Part shown: piece after piece, positions 1 through 7,971 of the stretch
How the letters are laid out: every line of letters starts with the position of its first letter
Numbering within the stretch: the first letter of the stretch is position 1
From: Planctomycetota bacterium
Lineage (GTDB): Bacteria; Planctomycetota; J058; JAJDCP01
Direction of reading: 5' to 3'
DNA length: 39,227 bases
NCBI GenBank assembly: GCA_029260765.1
Contig: JAJDCP010000058.1
Location: forward strand, 1 to 39,227
Program-made: the position numbers and the translations under genes
Notes under the pieces: model-generated
The model's database searches: none
What the model saw: only the letters and a program-made list of their open reading frames with translations
What the model was told of the DNA's origin: nothing

Positions 1-141
1 CTATCCGTTGCGACTGCCTGCTGCTACGTGAAAGCGCACAGGATTCGAATCCGTCTTCTGTAGCGGCGCTCTGTGAGCGCCGGAAGGAGCCCTGGCGAAT
101 GCTGAATCCATGGATTCTGGCTTGGCCGTACGGATCGGTGT
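1..141 (-). repeat. Left copy of the 141-bp terminal inverted repeat (dispersed repeat family)
   Basis: Bases 1-141 are an exact reverse complement of bases 39087-39227, checked base by base. The match stops at 141/39087, after which the sequences diverge. Inside is a perfect hairpin whose 7-bp arms GGCGCTC and GAGCGCC surround a 3-nt loop (about 65-81). The same hairpin module recurs near 5848-5864 and 39157-39173. This is therefore one copy of a dispersed genomic repeat. Confidence 0.95.
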
Positions 142-279
142 CGGGGTCGGGATCGGTGTCGGGATCGGGCACGGGATCGGCGTCGGCGTCGGTGTCCGGA
201 TCCATGTCGGTGTCCGGATCCGTGTCCGGTGTCCGGTTCCGATGTCGGCGGCAGGGTCTGTTCCGTGAGACAGTCTCTG
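135..279. repeat. Degenerate hexanucleotide tract plus shared flanking module
   Basis: From 135 to about 240 the sequence is a run of 6-bp units of the types GGTGTC, GGGATC and GGTCGG, ending in GTCCGG-rich units. Bases 243-279 then match, in reverse complement, a module at about 5547-5583 (CAGGGTCTGTTCC core). The same tract-plus-module order therefore occurs in the repeat island at 5385-6172. Open frames here would encode Ser-Gly repeats and are not taken as genes. Confidence 0.85.
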
Positions 280-660
280 AACGACATCCACCACGTGCAC
301 TACACGATCGCCACGCCCGTGGACGGCTGGGTACACCGCGCGGAAGGCCGCGCCGAGCTGCACGGCGCCTTCAAGGTCAAAGAGCAATACCCCCAGGCCG
401 TCGAGCTCTGGGACGAGGTCCAACGCGGCAGTTGCGACAAGGAACTGTCGATCGAGGCTCGCTACAAGCCCAGAGCTGACTGAGTTCCGCGACGGCCAGG
501 CGATCTTGCACGGCTGTCATCTCGACCGGACCACGGTCTGCAAGCGCGGCCGGGCGAAGACCAACGGCACAGGATTCACGGCGGCCCTGGCCCGGGCCAA
601 GGAGGAAGCGATGGGTGACAAGTCGAAGACCCCCGAGCCCAAGAGCCCGGCCACCGACCC
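267..660 (+). pseudogene. Frameshifted gene fragment of unknown function
   Basis: Two adjacent plus frames read like protein. The first runs from about 267 to the stop at 483 (SLNDIHHVHYTIATPVDGW, then ELHGAFKVKEQYPQAVELW). The second runs from about 476 in another frame (ELTEFRDGQAILHGCHLDR, then GRAKTNGTGFTAALARAKEE) into a Lys/Pro-rich tail (KSKTPEPKSPATDPAPAK). They join sensibly if one base was gained or lost near 473-480, so I read them as one frameshifted gene. The 5' end is cut by the repeat tract at about 262, and the tail ends where an unrelated fragment begins at 685. I do not recognise the family. Confidence 0.5.
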
Positions 661-684
661 TGCGCCGGCGAAGAGCAGCACGCC

Positions 685-1188
685 TGGAGTTTCATCGAGC
701 TCGACGCCGCCGACAACGCCTGGGTGCGGGACATCGTCGCCGTCCACTACGGCTACGCGGCCGTCGAGGTCGGCCGCCAGGCTTCCCATGTCACGATCCA
801 GGACAGCGCCTGCCTCGAGCCCGTCTCCAAGATCAGCGGTGCCCGGCACTACGCCTTCGCCTTGACCGGCCAACTGAACCTGGTGATGCGCTGTGAGAGC
901 TTCCAGGGACGCCACGACTTCGTCATGCACAGCACGGTCGCCGGTCCCAATGTCTTTCTCGATTGCAGGGCCGTGCACCCCCACTCCGACTGTGGACCCC
1001 TGCGCGTCGGGCACCCTCTATGACAACCTCGAGACCGATGGCGCGCTGAACGTGAGGAACCGCGGCAATAGCCGCACAGGACATGGCTGGACCGGCGCCA
1101 GCACGGTTTTCTACAACTGCCAGGCCCGCTCCATCACCTGCGAGAGCCCGCCGACACCGCAGAACTGGGCCAACGGCCATCGGCTATG
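685..1188 (+). pseudogene. Truncated and frameshifted parallel beta-helix / pectate-lyase-like protein fragment
   Basis: The first frame (685 to about 1005) begins abruptly with WSFIELDAADNAWVRDIVAV and continues through VTIQDSACLEPVSKISG and GRHDFVMHSTVAGPNVFLDC. A second frame (about 1003-1188) continues the same protein with SGTLYDNLETDGALNVRNRG, GHGWTGASTVFYNC and QNWANG. The alternation of turns and short strands with repeated asparagines resembles right-handed beta-helix proteins, recognised from memory of related sequences. A shift near 1005-1018 breaks the frame, and a usual N-terminal secretion signal and start codon are missing. Together with the neighbouring fragment this marks the left end as gene debris. 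Confidence 0.65.
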
Positions 1189-1762
1189 AGCCTTGAACCG
1201 TGAGCGGCCCGTGCCCATATCACGCTCTGCGTGCTTTCCCTCTTCCTCAACCGCGAGTTGGAATCCCGACTAAGCCGAGCCAATCTGCAATACACAGCAG
1301 AGTCCGCGCTGACCGATCTGCCAGCTCAATCAGCTCTCTCACGCCGAGAAGAACTTCGCATTGACCGCGGCAACCGACCTTCAGTGTCGGATCCTCGATG
1401 CTGCAGGAGCGTCGGATCTTGCCGACGCTGATGCCGTAAACGCTAGCCTGAGCTGACCCAGTTTACCTCTACACGATGGCTCTACAATGCGAGACCGCGA
1501 CCCAAACTGGTCAACTTGAGGGATTCGGGTTCGCGATCCGGTCCAGGTTCGGGTTCGGATTCGGGATCGGATTCGGGTTCGGATTCGGGTTCGGATTCGG
1601 AGTCCAACTGGGAGCAGCGGGCCCGGCTGGCTGGAGGCCGGGCAACGGGAGCGGGTCAACAGCGCAGGGTTCTAGCGGCTGTCAAAGCCTCAGGAAGACT
1701 CGCCGCTTGATGACCGGGACATCGAAACGTCAAGAGTACCGTTCTCCGGCGATCGCTCAGCC
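1189..1762. other. Non-coding stretch with a hexanucleotide tract
   Basis: I see no convincing gene here. Bases 1521-1609 form a tract of degenerate 6-bp units of the type TTCGGG/TTCGGA/ATCGGG, in phase with the tracts at 135-240 and 5595-5643. The short open frames crossing it encode Ser-Asp-Gly or Phe-Gly repeats, depending on frame, which is expected from a hexamer repeat and is not evidence of a gene. Confidence 0.7.
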
Positions 1763-2620
1763 TCAAGGGTCCTCGCGTTCCCCGATGCCCTGGACGATCG
1801 CCTGGCCCTTGTCAGTCAGGGAGCCATCCTCAGTTACGCAACCAGGATAGGCGAGATAAAGCACGAGACCCGAGATCGGTCCGGCTGTGTCGATCACGGC
1901 TTTGACCCCGACCTCAAGGCCATCCTCGTTCGTCAAGCTCCAAGGGCGGGGGTTTTCCGTAGACCAGGTCTCCTTTCCGGCGACCTGCCGGAGTTTCCAC
2001 CAGGCCCAGGGCGTCGCCCCGTTGTCCTTGACTGCGTTGTGCGCTCCGATGATGTCGAACTGGGCACGCATGCCTGGGTTGTTCTGGATCTTTGTCAGGT
2101 TGTTGCGGACATGCTGGCAGTCGGGACCCACGATCTGCGGATCGTAGTTCAGCCCGGCCCTGATCTGCATGGCGATCTGCTTCATGACCACCGGCTGGTA
2201 GCCTGACTCGTTGAACGGGCCCAGGAAACGCGGCTGGAAGTGGTTCGCATAGCGCGTGACCCGCTCGACCAGCTGCCCCTTGCTCAAGCCGTGCTTGCCT
2301 GTGCCCAGGGGATTTGCGTAGATCACCAGAGACTGCGCCCGGGCGTAGTCGATGACGAGCTTGTAGAGCTGCGGATAGTCAGCGGGATCTTCGATCGACA
2401 GGTCGATGTGCAGCCGCAGGCCGTTGCAATGGAGATGGCTCTTGAGCCCATCGATGATGGCCTGGTAGTTGTCGCTGTCGAGCTGTCCCTTGCGGCCGGC
2501 GACAGGCAACTTGATGTCGCCGAGGACCCAGTTCAGGTTGCCTTCGTAGGCGCTCACGGGATGAGCAGCCAGCGCAAAAGCCCATGCGGACCAGTAGAGC
2601 ATGCAGGCACCGAATCTCAA
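1763..2620 (-). CDS. Putative secreted clan GH-A-like glycoside hydrolase
   Basis: This encodes about 285 residues with a short signal peptide (hydrophobic residues about 5-19, cleavage near HPVSA/YEG), so it should be exported. The mature part looks like a (beta/alpha)8 barrel. A GPFNESG segment (Asn137-Glu138) has the Asn-Glu pair typical of the clan GH-A acid/base, and WSTENPRPW (Glu222) fits the nucleophile strand. The substrate cannot be told. I chose the TTG start at 2620 because a strong GGAGGTGG lies about 5 nt upstream and Arg2 gives a normal signal peptide; ATG at 2662 would add 14 residues. It is transcribed divergently from the cardiolipin synthase gene. The upstream extension of this open frame is antisense to that gene and is not real. 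Confidence 0.7.
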   Translation of the reverse strand: MRFGACMLYWSAWAFALAAHPVSAYEGNLNWVLGDIKLPVAGRKGQLDSDNYQAIIDGLKSHLHCNGLRLHIDLSIEDPADYPQLYKLVIDYARAQSLVIYANPLGTGKHGLSKGQLVERVTRYANHFQPRFLGPFNESGYQPVVMKQIAMQIRAGLNYDPQIVGPDCQHVRNNLTKIQNNPGMRAQFDIIGAHNAVKDNGATPWAWWKLRQVAGKETWSTENPRPWSLTNEDGLEVGVKAVIDTAGPISGLVLYLAYPGCVTEDGSLTDKGQAIVQGIGEREDP

Positions 2621-2851
2621 GGCTACCACCTCCAGCAACACGTGCGTGCAGAAGGATGCCATATCCCGAGCCTGCGAGGAAGATGGCTCCTTCCAGCCCG
2701 ATCGCTCTTCACGTCGGTCGTAGACCGACGCTGCTGGGGATTGCTCCGCTTCCCGAGCGTGTCGTCCCTCCCCGCCTGCGGGAAACAGGCGCCGGCTACC
2801 AAGGGCGCCGCCCATACGGTAAAGTCGTAACCCGTCACGGGGAACCTCGTC
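2621..2851. repeat. Divergent intergenic region with a copy of the repeat-family hairpin
   Basis: Bases 2712-2730 form a perfect hairpin with arms CGTCGGTC and GACCGACG and loop GTA. The same 8-bp arms occur at 5456-5474 (loop TAT) and 39065-39083 (loop TGT). The surrounding bases 2685-2735 resemble the repeat family only loosely. No promoter stood out clearly for either divergent gene. Confidence 0.6.
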
Positions 2852-4300
2852 ATGTGGGAAATCTATCTTGTGCTCGGCGCCTGCAGCTACACGCTGGCGG
2901 GTGTGGCCATCGTGAGCATCCTCAGTCGACGGCGCCAACCCGAGGCGGCGGTGCTCTGGATCTTCCTGGTGCTGATCCTGCCCGTTGTGGGTGTGCTCAG
3001 CTATTTCCTGTTTGGCCGCGGCAGGATGTACCGCAAGCGGGCCCTGCGGCTCAGCGCATCCCGCAAGCGCTTCGATTCGATCCTGGCCAACCACTACGCC
3101 GACGCAGCGGCCGATTTCTCCCTGCCCTTGCCCGAGCACCTGCAAGAGATGTTCGGCGGGCACTTCCTGCGCCTGACCCAGGCGCTCTCCTGCAATCCAT
3201 GGGTCGGAGGCAACTGCGTCGAACTGCTGATCGACGCTCCAGCAACGTATGCGCGCATGTTCGAGGCGATCGATGGTGCTCAGGACCACGTCCATGTGCA
3301 GTTCTACATCTTCCGGCTCGATGCGACAGGAGAGCGCTTTCTTGAGGTTCTGAGGCGCGCAGCCGAGCGCGGCGTCGAGGTGCGCTTGCTGTACGACGCG
3401 ATCGGCAGCTACTCCCTCAAGAAAAAACACCTGGCGCGCATCGTGGAGGCAGGTGTGGAGGCCGCCGAATTCCACCCGACCAATCCTCTGAAGCGGCGCT
3501 TCGAGATCAACTTCCGCAACCATCGCAAGAACCTGATCATCGATGGCAAAGAGTGCTTTGTCGGGGGCTTGAACGTCGGCGACGAGTACCTCGGCATCGG
3601 GATCAAGCACGAGCACTGGCGCGACACCCACGTCTTCTGCCAGGGCCCGGTCGCCCGCCAATTGCAGGAGGTCTTTCTCGACGACTGGTACTTCGCCACC
3701 GACGTCGCACTGGTCGCTGAACGCTACCTGTCAGGCGTCAATCCGTGCGGGATTGTTCCCGCCCAGGTCGTCTCGAGCGGTCCGGACAACACCCTCGGCG
3801 CGCTGCGGGATGTCTTCTTCGCGGTCTTCACCGGCGTCCGGAAGAGCCTGGATATCTGCGTCCCCTATTTCCTGCCCGATGACGCCCTGCTGAGCGCTCT
3901 GCTGCTGGCGGCCCGCAGAGACGTCAAGGTGCGGGTACTGCTGCCGTTCTGGACCGATCACGTGATTGTGCGCACGGCCTCCAAGACTTTCTACCACGAG
4001 CTGCTGCGCGCGGGCGCGGAGTTGTACGAATACGAGGGTGGACTCATGCATGCAAAGACCGTCGTCGCGGACGGATTGTGGTGCAGCGTCGGCTCATGCA
4101 ATCTCGATCCTCGTAGCCTGGTCTCAAACTTTGAGACCAACCTCTGCTTCCTCGATCAGACCCTGGCGCGGACCTTGACGGACAACTTCGAGGCCGACCT
4201 GCGGAAGTCCTCCCAGGTGAAGATTGAAGATGTCCAACAGTGGCCGCTGCTGACCCAGGTGCTGCAGAATTTCTACGCGCTCTTCTCTCCCCTGCTCTGA
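2852..4300 (+). CDS. cls: Cardiolipin synthase (two-HKD phospholipase D superfamily)
   Basis: This membrane enzyme makes cardiolipin from phosphatidylglycerol. The 482 residues are the usual length. Two N-terminal membrane segments (about 5-24 and 34-54, the PLDc_N region, ending SYFLFGRGR) precede two catalytic domains. Both HKD motifs are intact: HRKNLIID (His224, Lys226, Asp231), followed by GGLNVGDEY, and HAKTVVAD (His400, Lys402, Asp407), followed by GSCNLDPRS. ATG at 2852 follows GGGGAA with normal spacing. The next gene starts 7 nt after this stop, so the two are almost certainly co-transcribed. I assign the function with confidence; other PLD-family transferases are possible but less likely given the N-terminal anchor. 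Confidence 0.93.
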   Translation: MWEIYLVLGACSYTLAGVAIVSILSRRRQPEAAVLWIFLVLILPVVGVLSYFLFGRGRMYRKRALRLSASRKRFDSILANHYADAAADFSLPLPEHLQEMFGGHFLRLTQALSCNPWVGGNCVELLIDAPATYARMFEAIDGAQDHVHVQFYIFRLDATGERFLEVLRRAAERGVEVRLLYDAIGSYSLKKKHLARIVEAGVEAAEFHPTNPLKRRFEINFRNHRKNLIIDGKECFVGGLNVGDEYLGIGIKHEHWRDTHVFCQGPVARQLQEVFLDDWYFATDVALVAERYLSGVNPCGIVPAQVVSSGPDNTLGALRDVFFAVFTGVRKSLDICVPYFLPDDALLSALLLAARRDVKVRVLLPFWTDHVIVRTASKTFYHELLRAGAELYEYEGGLMHAKTVVADGLWCSVGSCNLDPRSLVSNFETNLCFLDQTLARTLTDNFEADLRKSSQVKIEDVQQWPLLTQVLQNFYALFSPLL

Positions 4301-4307
4301 GGTCTTC

Positions 4308-5384
4308 ATGGACGCTGCCCCCGAGAAGACTTCCTCCTCTCGCCTGGCTGCCGCGCCTCCCGCGGCAGGAAAACGCTGGCTCAAGCTGGTGCCGGTGGTT
4401 CTGGTCGGGGCATCGCTGGGCTACCTGATCTACGCGGCTGGGGGTTTCGGCGCGGTGGTCGCTTCGCTAGCACGGCTGAAATTCTGGCAGCTGTTGGTCT
4501 GCCTGGGCTTCCTGTTGGCAGACGTCGCCTGTGACGCCTCCCGCTACACACTTGTCGCCCGAACGCTAAGCACGCCTTTGCCCTGGATGTTGGGCGTGCG
4601 GGTAGCGTTGATCAACCTGTACGTGGCTTTCGTGACCCCGGGCGCTGGGGGAGCACCCCCCGCGGTGGCCTGGCTGCTCAAGCGCCGCGGCTACGACGGC
4701 TCGCGGGCTCTTGCGATCGCGCTCATCAAAGGCCTGGTGGGCTTCTACGCGTTGGTCCCCATCGCCGTGGGACTGCTCTTGTGGGCTCCCTCAGAGACGG
4801 TGACCGGCGTCATCCGCGCCGTGCTCGCCGGAAGCGGGCTGGGTTTGAGCGCGCTGTTGCTGCTTATGGCGCTGATCGCCCTGTTCCCCGAACGGGCTGC
4901 GCGGCTGATCGGCAAGCTGCTCGGGTCGCTGCACAAGGCCGAGTCGGACCAGAAACTGCGTGGTTGGAGACGGCTGCTCCATTGGCTGGACGGTGTCCTC
5001 CAAGAGACCGCCTATGACCTCGGCCTCTACCTGCGAGGGCCGAAGCTCTGGGGCCTGTCGGCCTTCGTCGCCACCCTGTGCAACATCGCGATCTTCATGG
5101 GCCTGATCGTCTTCCTCGCCCCATGCCTGGGCAGCACGGCAAGCTGGAGCGAGCTGTCCCTGCTAGGAGCCCTCTATGTCGTCATGGTCTACATGGCCCC
5201 CACTCCCGGCGGCGCAGGACTGGCCGAAGGCGGCGGCCTCTACATCTTCAGCAGTATTCTGCCCGAGGCCGAGGCGGCCGCGCTGGTCATCGTCTGGCGC
5301 ACCTTCACCTGCTACATCCCGTTCCTGATCGGGGCACTGTTGATGGGCGCAGAGCTGGGGGAAACGGCCCCGGCGCGGTGCTAG
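4308..5384 (+). CDS. Flippase-like / lysylphosphatidylglycerol synthase TM-region family membrane protein
   Basis: This 358-residue integral membrane protein has about eight hydrophobic helices. It carries the features of the UPF0104/AglD-MprF transmembrane family: LIYAAGGFGAVVASLARLKF near the N-terminus, NLYVAFVTPGAGGAPPAVAW (about 103-122), VYMAPTPGGAGLAEGG (about 295-310) and a final FTCYIPFLIGALL helix. It lacks the soluble aminoacyltransferase domain of full MprF. Members of this family are thought to move or modify lipid-linked molecules. Coupling to the upstream cardiolipin synthase gene supports a role in membrane-lipid composition, but no substrate can be named. ATG at 4308 is 7 nt after the upstream stop. 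Confidence 0.8.
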   Translation: MDAAPEKTSSSRLAAAPPAAGKRWLKLVPVVLVGASLGYLIYAAGGFGAVVASLARLKFWQLLVCLGFLLADVACDASRYTLVARTLSTPLPWMLGVRVALINLYVAFVTPGAGGAPPAVAWLLKRRGYDGSRALAIALIKGLVGFYALVPIAVGLLLWAPSETVTGVIRAVLAGSGLGLSALLLLMALIALFPERAARLIGKLLGSLHKAESDQKLRGWRRLLHWLDGVLQETAYDLGLYLRGPKLWGLSAFVATLCNIAIFMGLIVFLAPCLGSTASWSELSLLGALYVVMVYMAPTPGGAGLAEGGGLYIFSSILPEAEAAALVIVWRTFTCYIPFLIGALLMGAELGETAPARC

Positions 5385-5424
5385 GAGTCATCGTGAAACA
5401 GAGCGCCGCTACGAACGGGAGAAA

Positions 5425-5583
5425 CCGCTGCGCACGCGCCTTCCACCGGCTGTAGCGTCGGTCTATGACCGACGGGAACACCGATCCGGACGGAGTCTCC
5501 CCAGATCTTCGCAGCTGCCGCTGCGCACGCGCCTTCCTGCGCTCACAGAGACTGTCTCAGGGAACAGACCCTGCCGCCGACGT
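5425..5583. repeat. Repeat fragments: 20-bp direct repeat, hairpin and shared module
   Basis: The 20-mer CCGCTGCGCACGCGCCTTCC is present at 5425-5444 and again at 5518-5537. Between the copies lies the perfect hairpin 5456-5474, with arms CGTCGGTC and GACCGACG. After the second copy, about 5547-5583 matches the reverse complement of 243-279. These are pieces of the same dispersed family found at both window ends. Confidence 0.8.
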
Positions 5584-5594
5584 CGGACACGGGA

Positions 5595-5643
5595 CCGGAT
5601 CCGGACACCGACACCAATCCCGATCCCGATCCCGATCCCGACC
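5595..5643. repeat. CCCGAT hexanucleotide tract
   Basis: Degenerate units (GGACAC, CGACAC) pass into four clean CCCGAT-type units at about 5617-5641, directly abutting the left terminal repeat of the MITE-like element at 5644. A matching tract in opposite orientation, ACCCCG units at 5978-6003, abuts the other end. Confidence 0.85.
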
Positions 5644-5977
5644 CCAGAGCTCCTGACATAGTCAATTTTCTATTGAGACTCCGCTTCGGATTCTTGGGAC
5701 AGGTTTGGTCTATGCCTTCGATCGGCTGAGAACCGCCTGTAGCGTCGGTCTATGACCAGGGCGCTCTGCGAGCGCCAGAGAAAACCGATCCGTATGGTGA
5801 ACCCGGAACCTCTGGAAGCAACCTTTGCCAGAGCTCTTTCCGGCGCTCGCAGAGCGCCGCTACAGAGGACGTCTTCGATATCGTACGTGGTCGACGTAGT
5901 TGGAAGCGGTCGCAACGGATAGTGGTCGCCCATCGCCATCCAGGCCGGTTGGCTCGCCCCTATGTCAGGAGCTCTGG
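5644..5977. mobile_element. MITE-like element with 18-bp terminal inverted repeats
   Basis: The element is 334 bp. Its ends are CCAGAGCTCCTGACATAG (5644-5661) and the exact reverse complement at 5960-5977. It contains no open frame worth calling. Inside are two hairpins with GGCGCTC/GAGCGCC arms (about 5760-5776 and 5848-5864) and a truncated copy of the CGTCGGTC hairpin at about 5743. Bases 5644-5922 align with 38967-39227 at the right end, which keeps the same left terminus and the same final GTCGCAACGGATAG. Bases 5739-5875 align with 12252-12372. Without a transposase it would be non-autonomous, but mobility is inferred from the structure and copy number only. Confidence 0.7.
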
Positions 5978-6122
5978 ACCCCGACCCCGACCCCGACTCC
6001 GAAGAGGACCGTGGTCCGAGAGCCGTGTCGAAGGCATCTCTGCCGGTCCAGCGGCCTGCCGCCACGGTGCGCGGCCATCCTGCAATCTCCGCTGGCTGCG
6101 CCGCGCCCCCACCATAAGCAAA
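5978..6122. repeat. Right-hand tract of the MITE-like element and unassigned spacer
   Basis: Bases 5978-6003 carry three ACCCCG-type hexamers directly after the right terminal repeat, mirroring the tract on the left side. From 6004 to 6122 I see no gene or clear site. Confidence 0.65.
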
Positions 6123-6144
6123 CGGCTGACCCAGGGGTCAGCCG
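6123..6144 (-). terminator. Intrinsic terminator for the metalloprotease operon
   Basis: A perfect 10-bp stem with arms CGGCTGACCC and GGGTCAGCCG encloses a 2-nt spacer, 28 bp beyond the stop codon at 6173. On the minus strand it is followed by TTTGCTT, a modest U-rich run. Position, stem strength and trailing T residues all suit an intrinsic terminator. Confidence 0.75.
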
Positions 6145-6172
6145 CTGTTCATTCCAAAGCGCCAGCCAAGCG

Positions 6173-7960
6173 TCAGCGCACGGCCACCCGGCGCAGACGG
6201 CGCACCAGAGGCAGCAGCAACAGCCCGATGACCGGCAGCCAAGACAGGGGCGAAGCGGGGCCACCATCCGTCGAGCAGCCACCGCCACCACCGCCACCGC
6301 CACCACCGTCGGACGAAGCCGGCTGGCTGTTCGAGGGCGGAGGGGACGTCGGATCCGGCGTCGGCGCGGGTGTCGTTGAGCCGACGTAGGTGAAGCTGTT
6401 GTACTTGGCCGACTGGCCATTGGGATGGATCACGGTCAGCGGGACAGCACCGGCCGTGCGGGCGGGGGCGGTCGCGACCAGGCGATTCTGTGAGGCGAAC
6501 TGCACCGCTTGAGAGACCACATCACCAAACACGACTTTGGAGCCCTGCTCGAAATCTTCACCGTTGATCTCGACCGATGTCCCGCCCGACGTCGACCCCT
6601 CCACGGGCGCAATCGAAGAGATGCTCGGCGCCGGCCGTGCGACCTCAAAACCACCCGTAAGGATGCCGACGTTGTCGCCCGCAGCGTTGCGCACGACGAC
6701 ACAGCGAAGGCCCGGCTTGGCAAAAGCGTTGACGAACAGAGTCGCCGTAACCAGCGACCCCTGGAACACCGCGCTGGTGACCTCAACGTCGCCATTACCA
6801 CTGCCGATGATCAGCGTCTTGTCCGGCGTCAGTCCGGTCCCTCCGAAGGAGATCGCCAGGCTGCGGCCGATGTTGCCGAGGGCCATGTTGCCCTGGTTGA
6901 GCGTCGTGATATTGACCTTCGCCCCGCTCGGGTTCGGCAGCGCCGTCTGCGTCTGCAGGTCAACTTGATTGCCCGCAGCGACGAAGAACTCGATTGCCGA
7001 GTTGTTGCCGCCCGCGAAGGTCGTAGTGAAATCTAGCGTGGGGGCAGCAGCCTGGAACAGATTGGTCTGCGTCACTGGCCCATCGAGCGGCTCAACGTAG
7101 ACCGTATAGCTCCCAAAGGGCAGACCCGCGATCGTAAACCGTCCGTCGTTGGCCGTCAGGCTGGTCGACTGCGGAATGCCATCTTGATCCACCGCAACCA
7201 CGTGGCCGGCGATGATCGGTTGGCCGCTAGCGGTCTGCCAGATTCCGGTGACGCTGCCGGTGCCGGAAGCGACCGGGTAGAGACTGACAGCTCCCGCGAT
7301 GTCATCCTGCTGCAGGGAACGCTGGGTCTTCGAGCCCGCGAACGTGAACGGCACCATTGTACTGCCCCAGACAGGGCTGTGGTCGAGGCCGACGAAGTGG
7401 CCGATCTCGTGGGTGGCCACCGCCTGCACATCGAAGGTGTTGCCCCCATTGTCGACAGCATGCGTGGAGAAGTTGAAGTCGCGGCCGTTGAAGATGATGT
7501 CTGCATCGACGATCTGATTGCCGACGAACTCGACCGGCGTGATCGCGACCAATCCGCTGCTGACGCTTCCGAAGAAGCCCGTCTCGTTCGACTCGTCGAA
7601 AGTGATCATGTGCAGATTGTTGTCGAAGAAGTCGCTCGAAGGGCGGTCACGATTCGGCCCCAGGTCTTCGTAGAACACCACGCCGGAGCCGTCGACCTCG
7701 CTCCAGGTCTGGAAAGCCAGTCGGATGGCGGCCTCTTCGCTCGCGTCGGCGATGTTGTCCGATCCTGCCCGACGCAGTGTAAACGGGATCTGCGGTGCAT
7801 TTCCCGACCAGGTCATTCCCCCGGACTGATAATTCAGCTTGACGAAAGCATAGGTCGTATAGGAGCACAGGGAGATTCCCAAGAGCCCGACAAACGCCGC
7901 AGACATCAACAGAGCCCGCTTGGAGATGACGTGACGCAACAAATCGGATTGACAGGTCAC
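6173..7960 (-). CDS. Secreted matrixin-type (M10-like) zinc metalloprotease with C-terminal Gly-run/Cys anchor
   Basis: The 595-residue exported protease has an N-terminal hydrophobic segment (about 15-35). The zinc site is HEIGHFVGLDH (His184, Glu185, His188, His194), with a Met-turn at STMVP (Met202), the metzincin arrangement. Residues about 232-320 resemble a carboxypeptidase-regulatory beta-sandwich (GRFTIAGLPFGSYTVYVEP), and about 450-535 an IPT/TIG domain (SISSIAPVEGSTSGGTSVEI). The C-terminus is a Pro/Ser linker, ten glycines, Cys562, a hydrophobic helix (WLPVIGLLLLPLV) and an Arg-rich tail. That resembles the MYXO-CTERM and JDVT-CTERM sorting signals. GTG at 7960 has AAGGAGG 7 nt upstream. 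It is the last gene of a three-gene operon. Confidence 0.85.
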   Translation of the reverse strand: MTCQSDLLRHVISKRALLMSAAFVGLLGISLCSYTTYAFVKLNYQSGGMTWSGNAPQIPFTLRRAGSDNIADASEEAAIRLAFQTWSEVDGSGVVFYEDLGPNRDRPSSDFFDNNLHMITFDESNETGFFGSVSSGLVAITPVEFVGNQIVDADIIFNGRDFNFSTHAVDNGGNTFDVQAVATHEIGHFVGLDHSPVWGSTMVPFTFAGSKTQRSLQQDDIAGAVSLYPVASGTGSVTGIWQTASGQPIIAGHVVAVDQDGIPQSTSLTANDGRFTIAGLPFGSYTVYVEPLDGPVTQTNLFQAAAPTLDFTTTFAGGNNSAIEFFVAAGNQVDLQTQTALPNPSGAKVNITTLNQGNMALGNIGRSLAISFGGTGLTPDKTLIIGSGNGDVEVTSAVFQGSLVTATLFVNAFAKPGLRCVVVRNAAGDNVGILTGGFEVARPAPSISSIAPVEGSTSGGTSVEINGEDFEQGSKVVFGDVVSQAVQFASQNRLVATAPARTAGAVPLTVIHPNGQSAKYNSFTYVGSTTPAPTPDPTSPPPSNSQPASSDGGGGGGGGGGCSTDGGPASPLSWLPVIGLLLLPLVRRLRRVAVR

Positions 7961-7971
7961 TGTGAGCCTCC

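Noticed and set aside
38..58. GGATTCGAATCC resembles a tRNA T-arm at both window ends
   Set aside because: The stretch is a short palindrome within the repeat; there is no acceptor stem, anticodon arm or CCA around it.
99..479. Open frames encoding Ser-Gly or Arg-rich repeats in the hexamer tracts
   Set aside because: These come from translating 6-bp repeats; there is no ribosome site or domain, and the frames break within the tract.
1381..1850. Frames on both strands across the 1521-1609 tract
   Set aside because: They consist mostly of a two-residue repeat and lack start signals.
2621..3661. Long minus-strand extension of the glycosidase frame over the cardiolipin synthase gene
   Set aside because: It is antisense to a clearly coding gene and reads without domain features; the signal peptide fixes the start near 2620.
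5385..6172. CRISPR array
   Set aside because: The repeats are hexamers and dispersed modules without regular unique spacers, and no cas gene is present.
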